This document shows positions 18,868-25,059 of a stretch of 64,000 nucleotides of DNA, piece by piece (position 1 is the first letter of the stretch; each line of letters opens with the position of its first letter). The notes beneath the pieces are model-generated. The model worked only from the letters and a program-made list of their open reading frames with translations, was not told where the DNA came from and made no database searches. The stretch comes from Ruminococcus sp. (lineage in GTDB: Bacteria > Bacillota > Clostridia > Oscillospirales > Acutalibacteraceae), in contig JAFQRC010000005.1 in the NCBI GenBank assembly GCA_017410265.1, positions 62,001-126,000 of the forward strand. Direction: 5' to 3'. The position numbers were made by a program, and so were the translations under genes.

Positions 18868-20590
18868 CCTCCTTACTCATCTGAGAATCAACAATTTCCT
18901 TGTAAACATCACATGTCTCAACAAGTTCTTTGTGAGTACCCATACCGACAACCTCACCTTTTTCGATTACAATGATTCTGTCAGCATCGATGATAGTAGA
19001 AATTCTCTGTGCAACGATAACTACAGTAGCATCACCTGTCTCTGCGGACAGAGCATGTCTTAAAGCTTTGTCAGTCTTGAAGTCAAGCGCTGAGAACGAG
19101 TCATCGAATACATAGATTTCAGGCTTTCTGACAACAGCTCTTGCTATAGCAAGACGTTGTCTTTGACCACCCGAAACATTTGTACCACCCTGAGAAATAG
19201 GGGATTCAAAACCGCCTTCTTTCTTCATAACAAAGTCATAAGACTGAGCTATTTTAACAGCTTCTTCGATTCTGTCCTCGTCGGCATTCTTATCGCCAAA
19301 CGCAATGTTTGAGTCGATAGTACCGGAGAACAGCACAGCCTTCTGTGGAACGAAACCGATTTTGTTTCTGAGTACTTCGGTGTCATAATCTCTGACGTCA
19401 ACATCATCAACGAGCACCTGACCCTCAGTTACATCATAAAGTCTTGGGATAAGGTTAACGATAGTTGATTTACCCATACCGGTACCGCCGATGATAGCGG
19501 TGGTTTCGCCCGGCTTTGCCTCAAAAGAAAGGTTTTTGATAGCCGGTACATCAGCACCGGGATATGTAAACGAAACATTCTTGAATGTAAGATAACCTTT
19601 TTTCTCTGTGTTATCAGTAGTCTTTTCCTTGTTTTTGATAACAGGTTCAGTTTCCAGTACTTCGAGTGCTCTTGCAGCTGCAGTTGAAGCACGAGGGAGC
19701 TGAACGAAAACCATAGTGAGCATGATAACAGCCATCATAATCTGCATGATGTACTGTATGATAGCCATAATCTCACCGATAGTGTAGTCATAACCCTTGT
19801 TTACACTCTGGTTAGCAGCCATCAGCATAACCATAGCAGCAGTGAAAGAAAGAACAACAGTGAGTACAGGCATAACAGAGTTAGTAGTTCTCTGAAGCTT
19901 CATGTTAGTCTTTTTGTAATCCTTGTTGATTTCTTCGAACTTCTTTGATTCGAAGTCAATTGTACCGAAAGCACGGATAACACGGACACCTGTGAGTTTT
20001 TCACGCATAACAAGGTTGATTCTGTCGATTTTACCCTGAATCTTTGTAGAAAGCGGAATAGCGATTTTAGCGATAATAACCAGTACGACACACATAATAG
20101 GGATAGAAATAACCAGTACACCTGAAAGCTGTGGCGAGCTCGAAATAGCTAAAATGATACCGCAGATACACATGATAGGTGCCTGGAAAGCAATTCTTAA
20201 ACACTGGTTTAAGAATGTCTGCACCTGAGTGATATCGTTGTTGGTTCTTGTGATAAGAGAAGAAGCAGTAAATCTGTCGATTTCAGTCTGAGAGAAATAC
20301 TGAACTTTTCTGAAAACCTTTGAGCGGAGATTTCTGCCGACACCCATAGATACAGTAGCAGAAAGTCTGCTTGTAGTAATACCGCACCATAAACCGAAAA
20401 CAACTAAAGCAATCATAAATCCGCCGACTCTGAGCACCATACCGACATCATCGTTAGGGATAGCGATATCGATGAGTCTGATAAGCATTGACGGAAGACC
20501 GAGAGTTGCCATAGTTGTACCGATAGTGGTGAGTATTATGAAGAACAATTCTTTTTTATAGGAGGCAAGCTCCTTAAATACACATTTCAT
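18860..20590 (-). CDS. Heterodimeric ABC exporter subunit with degenerate ATPase site
   Basis: A 576-aa half-transporter, six membrane helices then ATPase domain. Walker A GGTGMGKST and signature VSGGQRQR are canonical, but the catalytic Glu after Walker B is Asp (YVFDDSFSALD) and the H-loop His is Gln (VIVAQRIST). Those two changes mark the non-hydrolysing site of asymmetric exporters, where this subunit supplies Walker A/B and the partner supplies the divergent signature. The partner gene overlaps its 3' end by 8 bp. Upstream, a DUF308 gene ends 21 bp before its start and may share the transcript. Confidence 0.9.
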   Translation of the reverse strand: MKCVFKELASYKKELFFIILTTIGTTMATLGLPSMLIRLIDIAIPNDDVGMVLRVGGFMIALVVFGLWCGITTSRLSATVSMGVGRNLRSKVFRKVQYFSQTEIDRFTASSLITRTNNDITQVQTFLNQCLRIAFQAPIMCICGIILAISSSPQLSGVLVISIPIMCVVLVIIAKIAIPLSTKIQGKIDRINLVMREKLTGVRVIRAFGTIDFESKKFEEINKDYKKTNMKLQRTTNSVMPVLTVVLSFTAAMVMLMAANQSVNKGYDYTIGEIMAIIQYIMQIMMAVIMLTMVFVQLPRASTAAARALEVLETEPVIKNKEKTTDNTEKKGYLTFKNVSFTYPGADVPAIKNLSFEAKPGETTAIIGGTGMGKSTIVNLIPRLYDVTEGQVLVDDVDVRDYDTEVLRNKIGFVPQKAVLFSGTIDSNIAFGDKNADEDRIEEAVKIAQSYDFVMKKEGGFESPISQGGTNVSGGQRQRLAIARAVVRKPEIYVFDDSFSALDFKTDKALRHALSAETGDATVVIVAQRISTIIDADRIIVIEKGEVVGMGTHKELVETCDVYKEIVDSQMSKEGE

Positions 20591-20611
20591 AATAACTCTC
20601 CGTGATTTTTA

Positions 20612-21139
20612 TCAGTTCTTTTCAAATACAGAGCAGATGAGTCTGACACCGTAGAATGTAAGACCAAAGCCCATAACATAACCTAAAGTCATAGTAGCGT
20701 AAATCAGGTGAGTGCCTGCGTACATACCCATTAAGATGAGCAGGATACCTAAAATCAAAGTTAACCACCAGTTTTTGTTGCCGTTTTTCTTTTTTGTAAA
20801 CGATTCAACAGTAGAATCCACACCACTGAGCACAAGCCACAGAGCAAAAATAACAACGACGATAAGGTCGAATGTAGCTCGAAGTGTCACATCAAACATA
20901 GCGACAGTAGAGAGTACAGCAGCACCGATAGCGAGTATCAGACCGATTGTACCGTTGACCATCTGCTTTTTATCTTTTTTGTTGCGAGCATACTCAAAAA
21001 TACCGCAAAAGCCGATTACGCCGAGCAGTGCTGTTACAATCCAGCCTGCTGTCATCAGTGTAGAAACACCTGGCATAAAGAAGCAGTAGAAAGCAGCAAA
21101 TAATGAGAAAATACCCATAATACAGTTAAATACTTTCAT
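20612..21139 (-). CDS. DUF308 (HdeD-like) membrane protein
   Basis: A 175-aa protein made almost entirely of six hydrophobic segments in three pairs, with Gly-rich turns (TAGWIVTALLGVIGF, LILGILLILMGMYAG). This is the pattern of the HdeD/DUF308 family, small membrane proteins tied to acid resistance in enterobacteria but without a known activity. Ribosome site AAGGAGG lies before the ATG. It precedes the two ABC exporter genes on the same strand with a 21-bp gap, so it is probably the first gene of that operon. Confidence 0.75.
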   Translation of the reverse strand: MKVFNCIMGIFSLFAAFYCFFMPGVSTLMTAGWIVTALLGVIGFCGIFEYARNKKDKKQMVNGTIGLILAIGAAVLSTVAMFDVTLRATFDLIVVVIFALWLVLSGVDSTVESFTKKKNGNKNWWLTLILGILLILMGMYAGTHLIYATMTLGYVMGFGLTFYGVRLICSVFEKN

Positions 21140-21168
21140 AGGAACCTCCTTGAATATTATGCATTTTC

Positions 21169-21197
21169 AATATACCATAAGTTGATTGTTAAAACAA
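21169..21197 (-). promoter_or_regulatory. Candidate promoter of DUF308-ABC exporter operon with overlapping dyad
   Basis: On the minus strand TTGTTT (21197-21192), 17-bp spacer, TATATT (21174-21169). A dyad ATTGTT-AA-AACAAT (21185-21198) covers the -35 region and may bind a regulator. Confidence 0.55.
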
Positions 21198-21217
21198 TAG
21201 TTTTGAAACAAAAAACA

Positions 21218-21241
21218 AAAGCACCGAAAAACGGTGCTTTT
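21218..21241. terminator. Bidirectional terminator downstream of YbjQ-like gene
   Basis: AAAGCACCG (21218-21226), AAAAA loop, CGGTGCTTT (21232-21240), flanked by A- and T-runs on both sides; it ends the minus-strand gene at 21246. Confidence 0.8.
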
Positions 21242-21245
21242 ATGT

Positions 21246-21557
21246 TTAAATGAATTTTACAGCAGTGCCATATGCAATTACCTCAGCGGCTCCTTGCATA
21301 ATAGCTGATGAAGCGTATCGTATATTAACGATTGCGTCTGCACCAAGCTCGGTAGCCTTTTCAACCATACGCTTTGTAGCCAGAGCCCTCGCTTCATTCA
21401 TCATTTCGTTGTACGCCTTGAGTTCACCGCCGACAAGTGTTTTGAAGCTCTGAGTAATATCCTTTCCGATATTTTTACTCTGAACAGTGCTTCCTTGCAC
21501 AAGTCCCAACATCTCTAATTCTTTTCCTGTGATGTAATCAGTATTTACTAAGATCAT
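21246..21557 (-). CDS. YbjQ/UPF0145 family heavy-metal-binding-domain protein
   Basis: A 103-aa small cytosolic protein. The C-terminal half GADAIVNIRYASSAI...AAEVIAYGTAV is the hallmark of the UPF0145/YbjQ family, which forms pentamers and has an unclear role. I start it at the ATG at 21557, giving MILVNTDYITGKE as in relatives, with AGGAG 11 nt upstream; an in-frame GTG at 21569 overlaps that ribosome site. It overlaps the preceding small membrane protein gene by 20 bp, so the two are co-translated. Confidence 0.82.
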   Translation of the reverse strand: MILVNTDYITGKELEMLGLVQGSTVQSKNIGKDITQSFKTLVGGELKAYNEMMNEARALATKRMVEKATELGADAIVNIRYASSAIMQGAAEVIAYGTAVKFI

Positions 21558-21762
21558 CTTCTTCGCCACTCCTAATTTCTTTTATTCTCTCTATGCAGAC
21601 GAAAATCATCACGCCCGCAAAAACAACAGGGATAACTCCTATCAGAATTCTGACGATAATATTATCAAAAAGATATATTAGTACACCGAAATATATAGCG
21701 ATATAAATAATCATAAATACAGTTATTATTATCGGCGCAATCATCTTTTTCACTTTGGTCAC
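21538..21762 (-). CDS. Small two-helix membrane protein
   Basis: A 74-aa protein with two hydrophobic helices (about 8-30 IIITVFMIIYIAIYFGVL and 34-55 VRILIGVIPVVFAGVMIF) and a charged C-terminal tail (RIKEIRSGEEDDLSKY). I do not recognise a family. It starts with ATG (GTG-free) and overlaps the YbjQ-like gene, suggesting coupled expression of the pair. Function unknown. Confidence 0.6.
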   Translation of the reverse strand: MTKVKKMIAPIIITVFMIIYIAIYFGVLIYLFDNIIVRILIGVIPVVFAGVMIFVCIERIKEIRSGEEDDLSKY

Positions 21763-21828
21763 CCCTGAGTTGTTATATATTTATTCTACAACAATTAAAA
21801 AGAAAATTCAATATCTGATTTTTACTAC

Positions 21829-21857
21829 TTGACACATAATACTATGCGTGGTATAGT
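21829..21857 (+). promoter_or_regulatory. Promoter of the padR operon
   Basis: Perfect TTGACA (21829-21834), 17-bp spacer, TATAGT (21852-21857), followed by AAAGGAGG and the padR ATG. Confidence 0.85.
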
Positions 21858-21859
21858 AT
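21839..21859. promoter_or_regulatory. Inverted repeat ATACTAT-N7-ATAGTAT, probable PadR operator
   Basis: Perfect 7-bp arms spanning the spacer and the whole -10 box of the padR promoter. PadR-family regulators bind short dyads over their own promoters, so autorepression is the likely role. Confidence 0.7.
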
Positions 21860-21877
21860 ACCCAAAGGAGGTATTTT

Positions 21878-22201
21878 ATGGACATACAACTCAAACGTGG
21901 TCTGCTTGATGTCTGCGTTTTAAAAGCTATAAAAAATGAGGACTCCTATGGATATAAGATTATAAAAGATATGAAACCTTTCGTCGAAATCAGTGAGTCT
22001 ACACTTTATCCGATTTTGCGCCGACTTGAAGCTTCCGGTATGCTTACTGTTCATTCAGCCGAGCATAACGGGCGACTCAGAAAGTACTATCGTATTACAG
22101 ATATCGGTCTTGAAAGGATAGAAGATTTCAAAAGTGAATGGGATGAAATAATCTCGATTTATGAATTTATCACAAAGGAGGATAATAATGAATCAGTGTG
22201 A
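21878..22201 (+). CDS. PadR family transcriptional regulator
   Basis: A 107-aa winged-helix protein of the small PadR subfamily. It has the typical start (DIQLKRGLLDVCVLKAI, EDSYGYKII), the recognition helix and wing (SESTLYPILRRLEASGML, NGRLRKYYRIT) and a short C-terminal dimerisation helix. Its promoter carries a dyad over the -10 box. The 3' end overlaps the DUF1700 gene by 14 bp, a standard PadR-DUF1700-DUF4097 operon in Firmicutes, thought to respond to envelope or antimicrobial stress. Confidence 0.92.
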   Translation: MDIQLKRGLLDVCVLKAIKNEDSYGYKIIKDMKPFVEISESTLYPILRRLEASGMLTVHSAEHNGRLRKYYRITDIGLERIEDFKSEWDEIISIYEFITKEDNNESV

Positions 22202-22787
22202 ATTTATTTGTGAGCTCAACAGAAGACTTTCAGGTTTACCGGAAGAAGATATCAATAAATCAATTGATTACTACTGTGAACTTATCGATGATTACATAGA
22301 AGACGGTAAAAGTGAGGAAGAAGCGGTTGCGGCTTTAGGCGATATTGACGATATTGTCAATCAGATTTATACAGACACACCACTTTCAAAGATTGTGAAA
22401 GCAAAGGTCAAACCTAATAGAGCGTTACGCGCGTGGGAAATAATTCTTATTGTTTTAGGCTCTCCGATATGGCTTAGTATAATGATTGCTGTATTAGCTG
22501 TAGTTTTTTCTGTATATATAGTTTTATGGTCTGTTGTAATTTCGCTTTATTCTGTTGTTTTATCAGTTGCTGTTACATCGCTTGTTTTGTTTATAGGCAT
22601 ATTAGTCAGCGTATTAAAAGGTCTGTTTTTAAACGCGGTTATATTCCTTGCTTTAACGCTGGTGCTTGCAGGCTTGACAATTCTCTTGTTTGTTGGAACA
22701 AACTATTTTGCGAAAGCTATGATTATTGTCAGCAAATTGATATTTAAGTCAATCAAACAATTGTTTATAGGGAGGGGAGCAAAATGA
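22188..22787 (+). CDS. DUF1700 (HAAS-domain) membrane protein
   Basis: A 199-aa protein. The N-terminal about 60 residues form the HAAS domain (CEFICELNRRLSGLPEED, IEDGKSEEEAVAALGD), followed by a basic stretch and three or four membrane helices (about 90-190). The ATG at 22188 has AAAGGAGG 7 nt upstream; the earlier in-frame ATG at 22161 does not. It overlaps padR by 14 bp and the DUF4097 gene by 4 bp. HAAS proteins accompany PadR regulators and may relay membrane state; the mechanism is unknown. Confidence 0.85.
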   Translation: MNQCEFICELNRRLSGLPEEDINKSIDYYCELIDDYIEDGKSEEEAVAALGDIDDIVNQIYTDTPLSKIVKAKVKPNRALRAWEIILIVLGSPIWLSIMIAVLAVVFSVYIVLWSVVISLYSVVLSVAVTSLVLFIGILVSVLKGLFLNAVIFLALTLVLAGLTILLFVGTNYFAKAMIIVSKLIFKSIKQLFIGRGAK

Positions 22788-23767
22788 AAAAGTCTGTGAA
22801 AATTTCTTTGATTATTTCAGGTGCTCTTATAATCTCTGGACTATTGATTTTATTTGGAGCTTTGTGGACTGTGAGCTTTGATATTTCTAAGCTTGACTAC
22901 ACTTCATATAATACAGTGAACTACAAAGCGACAGTTTATGATGTTGATTATGATTTCACGGATATTTATATCGAAGAACCGAGCCTTGATATTACATTCG
23001 AAGAAACCGAAGATAATTCTGCTTATGTTAGAACATATGCTTACGAAGATGTACAGCATCAGGTTTATGTAGAGAATAATAAATTGTATATCAAACGAGC
23101 AAAGAATGATAATGTTGTAAGAATATTCGGTATTAATATACCATCTGAACCTCAAAGGTTGACTGTTTGTCTACCCCAAAAAACATATAATAACGTAACT
23201 ATTAATTGTGCAAGCAGTGAAGTTACTATATTCGAAATGAAGAATATAGCCTTTGAAAATCTTGAAGCAAACAGCACAAGCGGAGATGTTGGTGTATTTG
23301 GTTGTATAACTGATACTGTTAAGGTTGATACGACTAGTGGTACAGTGACTGTGTTAGTTTGTCCCGTGAAATTTATTGATTTATCAACTACCAGTGGTAA
23401 CATTGATATTAAGAAAGTCTCAGGCTCAGAGTCTATAAAAGCAAAAACTACAAGTGGCAATTTGTATATGTGGCTTACTGATTGCAATAGTCTGAGTGTT
23501 GAATCTGTGAGCGGAGAGATTGATTTAATCGATGTAACTGTTTCGTCTCTGCTTAATGCTCAAAGTACAAGTGGGGATATCAACTTAGAGAATAGTGATG
23601 CTAATGAGTTGTATATTAAGACAACTAGCGGTGATGTCGAAGGACATCTCCTTTCAAAGAAGACTTTTGTAGTTGATACAACCAGTGGTAGTGTTGAAGT
23701 GCCACAGACATATTCCAACTCTAAATGTGAAGTTCACACAGTGAGCGGAGATGTGGAATTTAAATAA
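22784..23767 (+). CDS. DUF4097 family beta-repeat protein, membrane anchored
   Basis: A 327-aa protein with an N-terminal membrane helix (about 8-32) and a long exterior of beta strands. The C-terminal 190 residues repeat a Ser-Gly turn about every 17-24 residues: STSGDV, TTSGTV, TTSGNI, TTSGNL, SVSGEI, STSGDI, TTSGDV, TTSGSV, TVSGDV, nine clear copies, the DUF4097 right-handed beta-helix pattern. Polar, no catalytic motif. It is the last gene of the PadR operon and is followed by a terminator. Its function is probably at the outer face of the membrane. Confidence 0.85.
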   Translation: MKKSVKISLIISGALIISGLLILFGALWTVSFDISKLDYTSYNTVNYKATVYDVDYDFTDIYIEEPSLDITFEETEDNSAYVRTYAYEDVQHQVYVENNKLYIKRAKNDNVVRIFGINIPSEPQRLTVCLPQKTYNNVTINCASSEVTIFEMKNIAFENLEANSTSGDVGVFGCITDTVKVDTTSGTVTVLVCPVKFIDLSTTSGNIDIKKVSGSESIKAKTTSGNLYMWLTDCNSLSVESVSGEIDLIDVTVSSLLNAQSTSGDINLENSDANELYIKTTSGDVEGHLLSKKTFVVDTTSGSVEVPQTYSNSKCEVHTVSGDVEFK

Positions 23768-23785
23768 AGGCTTATAAGATGCGTA

Positions 23786-23817
23786 AAAACGGGGATACAA
23801 TTTTGTATCTCCGTTTT
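23786..23817 (+). terminator. Terminator of the PadR-DUF1700-DUF4097 operon
   Basis: AAAACGGGGATACAA (23786-23800) pairs with TTGTATCTCCGTTTT (23803-23817) with a single G-U pair. Confidence 0.85.
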
Positions 23818-23851
23818 CTGTATGTATATTTAAAATATGATTTAGTTGACA

Positions 23852-23875
23852 CCCGCCTTCGATTCCCATCACCCG
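23852..23875. repeat. Partial tRNA-end repeat (unit A1), inverted T-arm fragment only
   Basis: CGCCTTCGATTCCCATCA and the following CCCG give an 18-nt exact match to the T-loop, T-stem and acceptor 3' strand of tRNA-Gly at 24209-24283, on the opposite strand. Preceded by CGCC as in the full elements, but the conserved core hairpin is missing, so this is a truncated or diverged copy. Between it and the next unit lie a hairpin CCCCGAAATC-TTT-GATTTTGGGG (23906-23928) and a terminator. Confidence 0.7.
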
Positions 23876-23962
23876 AAGTTTCAAGGTGAAATAGAAAAAG
23901 GGGACCCCGAAATCTTTGATTTTGGGGAGAGGAGGAGCGACGGCTAGGTCAAGAGGCGATTT

Positions 23963-24002
23963 TAAAATAAAAAATCGTCGCAGACCTAAGAGTCCGCGAC
24001 GA
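23963..24002 (-). terminator. Terminator-like hairpin 3' of repeat unit A2
   Basis: On the minus strand TCGTCGCGGAC (24002-23992) pairs with GTCTGCGACGA (23985-23975) with one mismatch, followed by TTTTTTATTTT. It starts 3 nt after the CCA of the element. Confidence 0.8.
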
Positions 24003-24005
24003 CGA

Positions 24006-24152
24006 TGGAGCGGGTGATGTGTGTTTAGTATAACTGAGAAAGCTACCTCGTCTGTTGCCGTTGTGATACAAAAACGAGCATTTGCGCTCTCCCTAAAAAC
24101 GCTCCACTGGAGCGTTTTCTTAACGGTCGCCTTCGATTCCCATCACACACTC
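24006..24152 (-). repeat. tRNA-tailored repeat element A2 (next to tRNA-Gly)
   Basis: A 147-bp element. Its left end (24006-24019, TGGAGCGGGTGATG) equals the complement of the last 14 nt of tRNA-Gly including CCA; its right end contains TTCGATTCCCATCAC (24133-24147), a 15-nt inverted copy of the T-arm/acceptor of the same tRNA. Between them is a region homologous to units B1 and B2, with the core CTCCCTAAAAA then palindrome AAAACGCTCCA-C-TGGAGCGTTTT and CTTAACGGTCGCCTTCGA. No open frame of note. Shown on the tRNA strand, since there it ends in CCA and is followed by a terminator. Confidence 0.85.
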
Positions 24153-24166
24153 AAAATTAAGGTATA

Positions 24167-24200
24167 AAATTAAGGATACCCTAACGGAAATCCTTAATTT
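24167..24200 (-). terminator. Terminator of tRNA-Gly
   Basis: AAATTAAGGAT (24167-24177) and ATCCTTAATTT (24190-24200), 11-bp stem, T-rich beyond on the minus strand; begins a few bases after the tRNA CCA. Confidence 0.8.
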
Positions 24201-24208
24201 AATAATTA

Positions 24209-24283
24209 TGGAGCGGGTGATGGGAATCGAACCCACCTCCTCGGCTTGGAAGGCCGATGCACTAGCCGATGTGCTACACCCGC
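24209..24283 (-). tRNA. tRNA-Gly (anticodon TCC)
   Basis: Cloverleaf on the minus strand: acceptor GCGGGTG/CACCCGC, anticodon stem CGGC(C)/GGCCG around loop CTTCCAA with anticodon TCC, T-loop TTCGATT, discriminator T, encoded CCA. 75 nt. Its 3' half is the source or target of the repeat ends found at 23852-24152. Confidence 0.95.
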
Positions 24284-24314
24284 ATATAAGCGAAGTTATT
24301 TAACTGCAAGAGGT

Positions 24315-24343
24315 ATTCTAGCACAAACTTCGCTATTTGTCAA
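24315..24343 (-). promoter_or_regulatory. Promoter of tRNA-Gly
   Basis: Minus strand TTGACA (24343-24338), 17-bp spacer, TAGAAT (24320-24315). Confidence 0.85.
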
Positions 24344-24347
24344 ATAA

Positions 24348-24740
24348 TTACTGTGGATTATTGTCGATTCTGTAAATCTCCTGATTATCGATATCGATGT
24401 CAGGAATCATAATCGGCGGAATACCACAGTTAGCGGTCACGGTTGTGACAAAAGCCTTGAGATATGGGAACAGACCCTTGAAAGTTTCAGTGTGGATGCG
24501 TTCTTTCTTTTCGCCTTCTTTGAAAGCAAAAATCCCGGACATCACAACATGAATTTTGAACTTTTCCGGGTTATTTGAATCGTAAACCTCGATGTCAAAT
24601 TCGCCCTTGCACATATTATTCTTAGCGTACTGAACATTGTACTGATATTTGTGTGCAAGCTTAACCTGTGTACCATTTTCGAGTAATGCAACAAAATCGA
24701 GTTTATCTACCTTATAGCCTTTGAGTGATACTATAGCCAT
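24348..24740 (-). CDS. SecB-like chaperone-fold protein
   Basis: A 130-aa protein with the order of SecB-family elements: strands LDFVALLENGTQVKL and GEFDIEVYD, KIHVVMSGIFAFKEGE where SecB has its central strand, then LFPYLKAFVTTVTANCGIPPIMIPDIDID, which corresponds to the conserved LFPYAR...GGFPPLLLAPVNF segment of SecB. Length is slightly short of E. coli SecB (155 aa). Canonical SecB is absent from most Gram-positives, where SecB-like chaperones are known mainly with toxin-antitoxin systems; no toxin gene is adjacent. AAGGAG is 7 nt before the ATG, and a perfect dyad TTACAT-TGT-ATGTAA (24752-24766) precedes it. A role in protein holding is inferred. Confidence 0.65.
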   Translation of the reverse strand: MAIVSLKGYKVDKLDFVALLENGTQVKLAHKYQYNVQYAKNNMCKGEFDIEVYDSNNPEKFKIHVVMSGIFAFKEGEKKERIHTETFKGLFPYLKAFVTTVTANCGIPPIMIPDIDIDNQEIYRIDNNPQ

Positions 24741-24846
24741 ATCTATTCTCCTTACATTGTATGTAAAATTTTCTATATTATAGCATATTACATTGATATA
24801 ATAAAGTATTTATTTAAAATTTGATATATTTCAGAATAAAAATAAA

Positions 24847-24867
24847 GGTGCATCCAAAGATGCACCC
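24847..24867 (-). terminator. Terminator of tRNA-Gln(TTG)
   Basis: GGTGCATC/GATGCACC stem with CAAA loop, T-rich on the minus strand, immediately after the tRNA CCA. Confidence 0.85.
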
Positions 24868-24874
24868 TTATCTT

Positions 24875-24950
24875 TGGCTGGGAAGGCGGGGTTCGAACCC
24901 ACGAAATGACGGAGTCAAAGTCCGTTGCCTTACCGCTTGGCTACTTCCCA
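24875..24950 (-). tRNA. tRNA-Gln (anticodon TTG)
   Basis: Minus strand: acceptor TGGGAAG/CTTCCCA, anticodon stem ACGGA/TCCGT around CTTTGAC (TTG), T-loop TTCGAAC, discriminator G, encoded CCA. Confidence 0.95.
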
Positions 24951-24962
24951 ACAGCAAGAATA

Positions 24963-24990
24963 AGTATATCATATTTTAGATTTATGTCAA
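24963..24990 (-). promoter_or_regulatory. Promoter of tRNA-Gln(TTG)
   Basis: Minus strand TTGACA (24990-24985), 16-bp spacer, TATACT (24968-24963). Confidence 0.8.
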
Positions 24991-25059
24991 TACTTGAGAA
25001 TTTGATGACATTTGCTCAAAATTATGGTATAATTAAAAAAATAAAATTTGGAGAATCTT

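Noticed and set aside
23768..24208. Possible CRISPR array in the repeat-rich stretch before tRNA-Gly
   Set aside because: Repeats are not evenly spaced, are partly inverted and derive from the tRNA; no cas genes are present.
24348..24740. SecB-like gene as part of a toxin-antitoxin-chaperone system
   Set aside because: No toxin or antitoxin gene lies next to it.
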